In this document: in pieces, positions 33,680 through 38,258 of the stretch | How the letters are laid out: every line of letters starts with the position of its first letter | How positions within the stretch are numbered: the first letter of the stretch is position 1 | Origin: Planctomycetota bacterium | GTDB lineage: Bacteria; Planctomycetota; JAFGQW01 | NCBI GenBank assembly: GCA_016935485.1 | Contig: JAFGQW010000175.1 | Location: 1-38,258 of the forward strand | DNA length: 38,258 bases | Direction of reading: 5' to 3' | Notes under the pieces: generated by a model | What the model was told of the DNA's origin: nothing | Seen by the model: the letters and a program-made list of their open reading frames with translations, nothing else | Databases searched by the model: none | Program-made: the position numbers and the translations under genes

Positions 33680-34740
33680 CCGCACGGCTTCTTCGAGAGG
33701 CCTTTCGCTTCGACTTCTTCCAGGCCGTCCGCGTCCTGGAGCGGTGGGTCCGGGAGCAAGCGCGTGCGCAGGGCAGCCCGCCGCCGGAGCCCGTAGGCGC
33801 GGATGGGAATCCGGCCCGGGAGGCCGTGCGGTTCCGATGCTGGCAGTCCCTGGGCTTTCCCGCCGGCTCGGTGGTGGAGATTCGCCTGCCCAAGGGGCAG
33901 GAGGGTGAATCCAAACACCGGTGGGACATGTGGGTCTCTTTCCTGGGGCTGACGGGCCCGCAAGGAGCGCTTCCCGACCGCTACACCCGCCTGGTGATCG
34001 AGCGCAACCGGGAGCGAAACCTCTCTCTCCCCGCTTTCCTTGACCTGTTCAACCACAGGCTCGTCTCCTTCTTCTTTCGCGCCTGGGAGAAGTACCGCTT
34101 CCCCTTCGTCTATGAGCGGGCGCGCCGCGAGGCCGCCGCACGCCCGGACCCCTTCACGACCGTCTTCTACAGCCTGGTCGGGCTGGGCACTCCCGGCGTC
34201 CGCGGCCAACTGAAAATCCGCGACGAGTTGTTCCTTCTGTATGCCGGTCTCTTCGCCGACGGGCGGCGCCCCGCCCTGTCGCTCGAGCGGGTCCTCGGCG
34301 ACGCCTTCGACGTACCGGTGACGATCCGCCCGTTCCACGGCGAGTGGCTGGACATCCGGCGGGAGGATCGGTCGATCCTTCCCGGCGCGGGTCGGACGGA
34401 AGGCGCGAACTGCCTCCTGGGTCGGGACGCCGTGCTCGGCAGTCGCGTCTGGGACGTTGGCGGCAGGTTCCGGGTGCGGGTCGGACCGCTCCACTACCGC
34501 CAGTACTTGCGGATTCTCCCGAACGGAGACATGCTGAAGCCGTTCTGCCAGATGGTCCGTGCCTTCGTCGGACCCGAGCTGACCTTCGATGTCCAGGTGG
34601 TCCTGGAGGGCGGCGAGGTCCCGCGCTGGACCTTGGGCGGAAGCGAAGGCCACCAGGCGCACCTCGGATGGACCACCTGGCTTCACGCCCTGCCCATGGA
34701 AAGAGGCGTCGATGATTCCGTGTTTGCCCTGGATGTGTAG
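33643..34740 (+). CDS. tssG: TssG (ImpH/VasB) baseplate wedge protein
   Basis: The product is 365 aa. Recognisable are EAFRFDFFQAVRVLERW at the N-terminus, WVSFLGLTGPQGALPDRYT, FLDLFNHRLVSFFFRAW, and the later GRFRVRVGPLHYRQYLRILP. TssG pairs with TssF in the baseplate wedge and contacts TssK. I chose ATG 33643, inside the end of tssF, with AAGGA about 10 nt upstream; the frame is open further left to 33133 but that part is a shadow of tssF. It ends 63 nt before clpV. Confidence 0.95.
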   Translation: MAPEGGKKDAPVAARLLREAFRFDFFQAVRVLERWVREQARAQGSPPPEPVGADGNPAREAVRFRCWQSLGFPAGSVVEIRLPKGQEGESKHRWDMWVSFLGLTGPQGALPDRYTRLVIERNRERNLSLPAFLDLFNHRLVSFFFRAWEKYRFPFVYERARREAAARPDPFTTVFYSLVGLGTPGVRGQLKIRDELFLLYAGLFADGRRPALSLERVLGDAFDVPVTIRPFHGEWLDIRREDRSILPGAGRTEGANCLLGRDAVLGSRVWDVGGRFRVRVGPLHYRQYLRILPNGDMLKPFCQMVRAFVGPELTFDVQVVLEGGEVPRWTLGGSEGHQAHLGWTTWLHALPMERGVDDSVFALDV

Positions 34741-34803
34741 CGTCCCGCCAGGTCACCGGGATCTGGCGACATCCGGCCTGGTCCGCCGCAGAAAGGGAAG
34801 ACC

Positions 34804-37530
34804 ATGATCCAGTTGCCGTTGAAATCGCTGGTCGGCAAGCTCAACGAGGTCTGTCGTCGGGCGCTCGAAGGGGCCGCCGGCCTGTGTCTGTCCCGGACCA
34901 ACTACAACGTGGAGATCGAGCACTGGCTGTTGAAGCTCCTCGAAACCCCGAACACCGATCTCGCCGCTCTTTTCCGCTACTTCGAGGTGGATTCCTCCCG
35001 GGTCAGCCGGGACTTGACCCGCGGCATCGACCGCCTGAAGACCGGCAACGCCCGGCCGCCCGCCCTCTCTCCCAACATCGTCGATCTGGCCCGCGAGGCG
35101 TGGCTGGTCGCCTCGGTCCAGTGCCAGGCGGGACTCATCCGCTCGGGGCATCTGCTGTGCGCCCTGCTCGCCGACGAAAGTCTGCAGCTGGCGGCCCTCG
35201 AGGCGTCCACGGAGTTCGAGAAGGTCTCTCTCGAGGCGCTCCAGAAGGCGCTCCCGGACATCACGGCCAATAGCGCCGAAGCCCAGTGGGAAGCACCGGC
35301 CGGTCCGCTCCCCGGGGCGCCGGGCAGAGCGTCGCCCACCGGAGGACCGACCAAGACCCCCTCCCTCGATCAGTACACCATCGATCTCACGGCGCGGGCC
35401 CGCCGCGGCGATATCGACCCGGTCCTCGGCCGGGACCGTGAGATCCGGCAGATCATCGACATCCTCACGCGGCGCCGGCAGAACAACCCGATCCTCACCG
35501 GGGAGGCCGGCGTGGGGAAGACCGCCGTGGTGGAGGGCTTCGCGCAGCGGATCACCGAGGGCGACGTGCCGCCCTCCCTCCACGGGGTTTCGGTGCGGAC
35601 TCTGGACCTGGGCCTCCTCCAGGCTGGAGCGGGCATCAAGGGGGAGTTCGAGAACCGGCTGAAATCGGTCATCGAGGAGGTGAAATCCTCGCCCCAGCCG
35701 ATCATCCTCTTCATCGACGAGGCCCACACCATGATCGGAGCCGGCGGGCAGGCCGGGTCGAGCGATGCGGCCAACCTGCTCAAGCCAGCGCTGGCCCGCG
35801 GGGAGCTCAGGACCATCGCCGCGACCACGTGGGCCGAGTACAAGAAGTACTTCGAGAAGGATGCCGCCCTGGCCCGGCGCTTCCAGGTGGTGAAGATCGA
35901 GGAACCCACCGAGACCGCGGCCGTGGAGATGATGCGCGGCCTGATGGGGATTCTCGAGAAGCACCACCACGTGCGGATCCTCGACGAGGGTGTCGTCGAC
36001 GCCGTCAAGCTCTCGCACCGCTACATCTCCGGACGACAGCTCCCTGACAAGGCCGTGAGTCTGCTGGATACCGCGTGCGCCCGCGTGGGGATCAGCCACG
36101 CCGCGACACCTCCGGCCATCGAGGACTGCCGCCGGAGGATCCAGCAGCTTGTGCTCTCCATGGACATCCTCCGCCGCGAGAGCGCGGCCGGCATCGACCA
36201 CGCGGAGCAGCTCGCGGAGCTGGAGCGGGCCAAAGCAGACGCCGAGCAGGAGAGGGAGGCGCTGGAGAACCGCTGGAGGGAGGAGGCCGAGCTGGTCGAG
36301 AAGATCCGCCAGGTCCGGGAGAAGCTGGAGGCCAGCGTGAAGCGGCCGGCAGAGGCCCCGTCGGCGGCCGCGCCCGCGGCACCGCCGGATTCGCCAGAGC
36401 CCCCCGCGCCGGCGGAAACCGCGCCGCCCCCGCCGGAACCTGCCGCCCTGCGCCAGGAACTCGGTCAACTCACGGCCGAGCTCCGGGCCAAGCAGGGGGA
36501 GAACCCGTTGGTGCAAGTCTCGGTCGACGCCCAGGCAGTCGCCGAGGTGGTGTCCGGCTGGACCGGCATTCCGGTGGGACGCATGGTGACCGATGAGATT
36601 CAGGCGGTGCTCTCTCTGCAAGAGCAGATGGGCAAGCGGATCATCGGCCAGGCGCACGCGCTGGACGCCATCGCCCAGAGAATCCGCACCTCCCGCGCCA
36701 ACCTCACCGACCCCCGGCGCCCCATCGGGGTCTTCCTCATGGTCGGTCCGAGCGGCGTCGGGAAGACGGAGACGGCCATCGTTCTCGCCGAGATGCTGTA
36801 CGGCGGCGACCAGAGCATGACGGTCATCAACATGTCCGAGTTCAAGGAGGAGCACAAGGTCTCCCTCCTCATGGGCTCGCCCCCGGGCTACGTGGGCTAC
36901 GGCGAGGGCGGGGTGCTGACCGAGGCCGTCCGGCGACGGCCTTACAGCGTGGTGCTTCTCGATGAGATGGAGAAGGCCCACTCCGGAGTCCAGGACATCT
37001 TCTATCAGGTCTTCGACAAGGGCACGCTGCGCGACGGCGAGGGGCGGGACATCGATTTCAAGAACACCGTCATCATCATGACCTCCAACGCCGGGACCGA
37101 CCTGATCGTCAAGCTCTGCGCCGATCTGGACACCTGGCCGGACCCGGAGGGCCTCGCGGAGGCACTCCACCCCGAGCTCTTGAAGACGTTCAAGCCGGCC
37201 TTCCTGGGGCGGGTCACGCTGGTGCCCTACTACCCGCTCACGGACAGCGTGATGCGCACGATCATCGAGCTCCAGCTGGGCCGCGTCGCCCGGAGGGTCC
37301 GGGAGAGCTACCGGGCCTCGTTTCGCTACACGCCCGAGCTCGTCTCGAGCATCGCCGACCGCTGCCGGGAAGTCTCGAGCGGCGCCCGGAACGTGGACCA
37401 CATCCTCACGCGAAGCCTCCTGCCGGAGCTCTCCGCGGAGTTTCTGGCCCAAATGGCCACCGGCCAGCCGATCGCCGCGGTGGAGGTTTCGGTGGATGGT
37501 CAGGGGTCCTTCCGGTACGCGATCGAGTAG
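34804..37530 (+). CDS. clpV: TssH/ClpV sheath-recycling AAA+ ATPase
   Basis: The product is 908 aa. The Clp N-terminal domain (1-160) includes SLVGKLNEVCRRALEGAAGL. The first ATPase module has Walker A GEAGVGKT (233-240) and Walker B LFIDEAHT; the second has Walker A GPSGVGKT (648-655) and Walker B VLLDEMEKA. The ClpV-type VVSGWTGIPVGRM links them. ClpV binds the N-terminal helix of TssC in contracted sheath and disassembles it. A Pro/Ala-rich stretch at about 513-547 (PSAAAPAAPPDSPEPPAPA) breaks the middle-domain coiled coil and is unusual. Gene start has AAGGGAAG upstream. Confidence 0.97.
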   Translation: MIQLPLKSLVGKLNEVCRRALEGAAGLCLSRTNYNVEIEHWLLKLLETPNTDLAALFRYFEVDSSRVSRDLTRGIDRLKTGNARPPALSPNIVDLAREAWLVASVQCQAGLIRSGHLLCALLADESLQLAALEASTEFEKVSLEALQKALPDITANSAEAQWEAPAGPLPGAPGRASPTGGPTKTPSLDQYTIDLTARARRGDIDPVLGRDREIRQIIDILTRRRQNNPILTGEAGVGKTAVVEGFAQRITEGDVPPSLHGVSVRTLDLGLLQAGAGIKGEFENRLKSVIEEVKSSPQPIILFIDEAHTMIGAGGQAGSSDAANLLKPALARGELRTIAATTWAEYKKYFEKDAALARRFQVVKIEEPTETAAVEMMRGLMGILEKHHHVRILDEGVVDAVKLSHRYISGRQLPDKAVSLLDTACARVGISHAATPPAIEDCRRRIQQLVLSMDILRRESAAGIDHAEQLAELERAKADAEQEREALENRWREEAELVEKIRQVREKLEASVKRPAEAPSAAAPAAPPDSPEPPAPAETAPPPPEPAALRQELGQLTAELRAKQGENPLVQVSVDAQAVAEVVSGWTGIPVGRMVTDEIQAVLSLQEQMGKRIIGQAHALDAIAQRIRTSRANLTDPRRPIGVFLMVGPSGVGKTETAIVLAEMLYGGDQSMTVINMSEFKEEHKVSLLMGSPPGYVGYGEGGVLTEAVRRRPYSVVLLDEMEKAHSGVQDIFYQVFDKGTLRDGEGRDIDFKNTVIIMTSNAGTDLIVKLCADLDTWPDPEGLAEALHPELLKTFKPAFLGRVTLVPYYPLTDSVMRTIIELQLGRVARRVRESYRASFRYTPELVSSIADRCREVSSGARNVDHILTRSLLPELSAEFLAQMATGQPIAAVEVSVDGQGSFRYAIE

Positions 37531-37673
37531 CGGAGGATCGCATGCCACCGCGAATGCGGGGGGGTCCCGATTGTGGGAACACCCTGGAAACTGCGCAACT
37601 TCCTCCGGGCGGTCGCGAGAATAGGGACGTCGATCGACGCCACAGGTTGGCTGAGGATCGTGGAGACCGCTGA

Positions 37674-37720
37674 GGCAGGAGTGGCAACTTCGGAAGCTCC
37701 TGCCACCGGGCGAACCCGGT
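37674..37720 (+). promoter_or_regulatory. Two tandem hairpins in the hcp leader
   Basis: Hairpin 1 has an 8-bp perfect stem, GGCAGGAG (37674-37681) with CTCCTGCC (37697-37704), around a 15-nt loop containing GGA. Hairpin 2 follows at once: ACCGGG (37705-37710) with CCCGGT (37715-37720) around CGAA. They end 34 nt before the hcp ATG. The position suits control of hcp transcript stability, attenuation from clpV, or binding by a GGA-recognising CsrA/RsmA-type protein; none is shown. Confidence 0.5.
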
Positions 37721-37754
37721 CGCGGGCCGTTACTTTCAGCAAGGGAGGTGTGTC

Positions 37755-38237
37755 ATGCCGGCGTACGCGAAGATCGGTGACATCAAGGGAGAATGCACAG
37801 ACAAGAACCACAAGGAATGGGTCATCCTCGAGTCGATGAGTTCGCCCATCCATCGGTCCATCCCGCAGGGAGCCAAGGACATGCAGCGAAGCCGGGGCGA
37901 GACGACCCTGGGGGACATCGTCCTGGTGCGGCAGCTGGACAAGTCATCCGTCAAGCTCCAGGAGGCGTGTGCCTCCGGGAAGTTCTTCCCGGAGGTCGAG
38001 ATGCACTTCTGCACCGAAGTCAAGGGGAAACGGGAGCCCTATCTGAAGTACAAGCTCAAGGACGTCATCGTCACCAGTTACAGTTTTCATGGCAACGCCA
38101 GCGGCAATCCCCTGCCCTCCGAGGAGGTGACGCTGGGTTTCTCGGAAGTCGAGTGGACCTACGTGGTCGTGGACCCGAACACCGGCGATCCCAAGGGGAA
38201 CGTGCCCGGCAAGTACTCTCCGGGAGCCGGAGCCTAG
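37755..38237 (+). CDS. hcp: Hcp (TssD) tail-tube protein
   Basis: The product is 160 aa, the usual length. It starts AYAKIGDIKGECTDKNHKEW and keeps the Hcp beta-barrel features HGNASGNPLPSEEVTLGF and VEWTYVVVD near the end. Hexameric rings stack into the tube inside the sheath and carry small effectors. GGGAGG stands upstream of the ATG. The gene is separated from clpV by 224 nt, giving room for its own promoter and leader; no vgrG is visible in the 21 nt that remain after it. The C-terminal tail (NVPGKYSPGAGA) is short and free of an effector extension. Confidence 0.97.
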   Translation: MPAYAKIGDIKGECTDKNHKEWVILESMSSPIHRSIPQGAKDMQRSRGETTLGDIVLVRQLDKSSVKLQEACASGKFFPEVEMHFCTEVKGKREPYLKYKLKDVIVTSYSFHGNASGNPLPSEEVTLGFSEVEWTYVVVDPNTGDPKGNVPGKYSPGAGA

Positions 38238-38258
38238 AACCGCACCGGGGCATCTGGC

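Noticed and set aside
34753-37548. 931-aa open frame antisense to clpV
   Set aside because: Shadow frame produced by high third-position G+C; clpV on the other strand has all AAA+ motifs.
37531-37754. Sigma-54 or FliA-type promoter upstream of hcp
   Set aside because: TGGCAACTTCGGAAGC has GG/GC spacing one base too long for sigma-54, and no GCCGATAA-like -10 of FliA type is present.
38216-38258. Start of vgrG after hcp
   Set aside because: Only 21 nt remain after the hcp stop; nothing can be called.
1-38258. tRNA, rRNA, CRISPR array or insertion sequence
   Set aside because: No cloverleaf, rRNA signature, regularly spaced repeat array or transposase motif was seen in any intergenic stretch.

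Overview
The window is bacterial DNA of high G+C (about two thirds by eye), with dense genes, frequent 4-nt start/stop overlaps and occasional GTG/TTG starts. Its main content is an almost complete type VI secretion system (T6SS) locus of about 32 kb. The host cannot be named from sequence alone. Long post-kinase regions on a membrane Ser/Thr kinase and an exported HEAT-repeat protein with a Pro-Thr linker would fit Planctomycetota, Acidobacteriota or Myxococcota better than a typical gammaproteobacterium; this is inference.

Layout. Positions 1-2714 (minus) hold a radical-SAM/B12 protein coupled to a membrane-embedded spermidine-synthase-like protein that runs off the window. Positions 3266-5281 (plus) encode a secreted HEAT-repeat protein followed by a textbook terminator. 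Positions 5343-5878 hold decayed gene fragments. The left T6SS arm (22979 down to 5879, minus) reads: helical unknown protein, TssJ-like envelope protein, TssK, TssL, TssM, TagF, three unknown exported proteins, and a 1351-residue transmembrane Ser/Thr kinase. A divergent control region of about 1.2 kb (22980-24156) follows. The right arm (24157-38237, plus) reads: small unknown protein, FliA-like sigma factor, TssA, TssB, TssC, a second TssC-family protein, TagJ, TssE, TssF, TssG, TssH/ClpV, Hcp. VgrG and effectors are not in the window and may follow Hcp to the right.

How it works together. TssJ-like/L/M form the envelope complex and TssK/E/F/G the baseplate. TssA primes sheath assembly, TssB/TssC build the sheath around an Hcp tube, and ClpV recycles the sheath. 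The kinase and TagF suggest a post-translational threonine-phosphorylation switch, but neither an FHA-domain protein nor a PppA phosphatase is visible. A sigma factor coupled to a small acidic protein opens the plus-strand arm and may be a dedicated transcriptional switch. The gene order tssA-B-C-C'-tagJ-E-F-G resembles the imp (ImpA-H) order of rhizobia. The least explained parts are the sigma/partner pair, the kinase's large C-terminal region, the three exported unknowns, and RNA hairpins ahead of hcp, tagJ and the second tssC.
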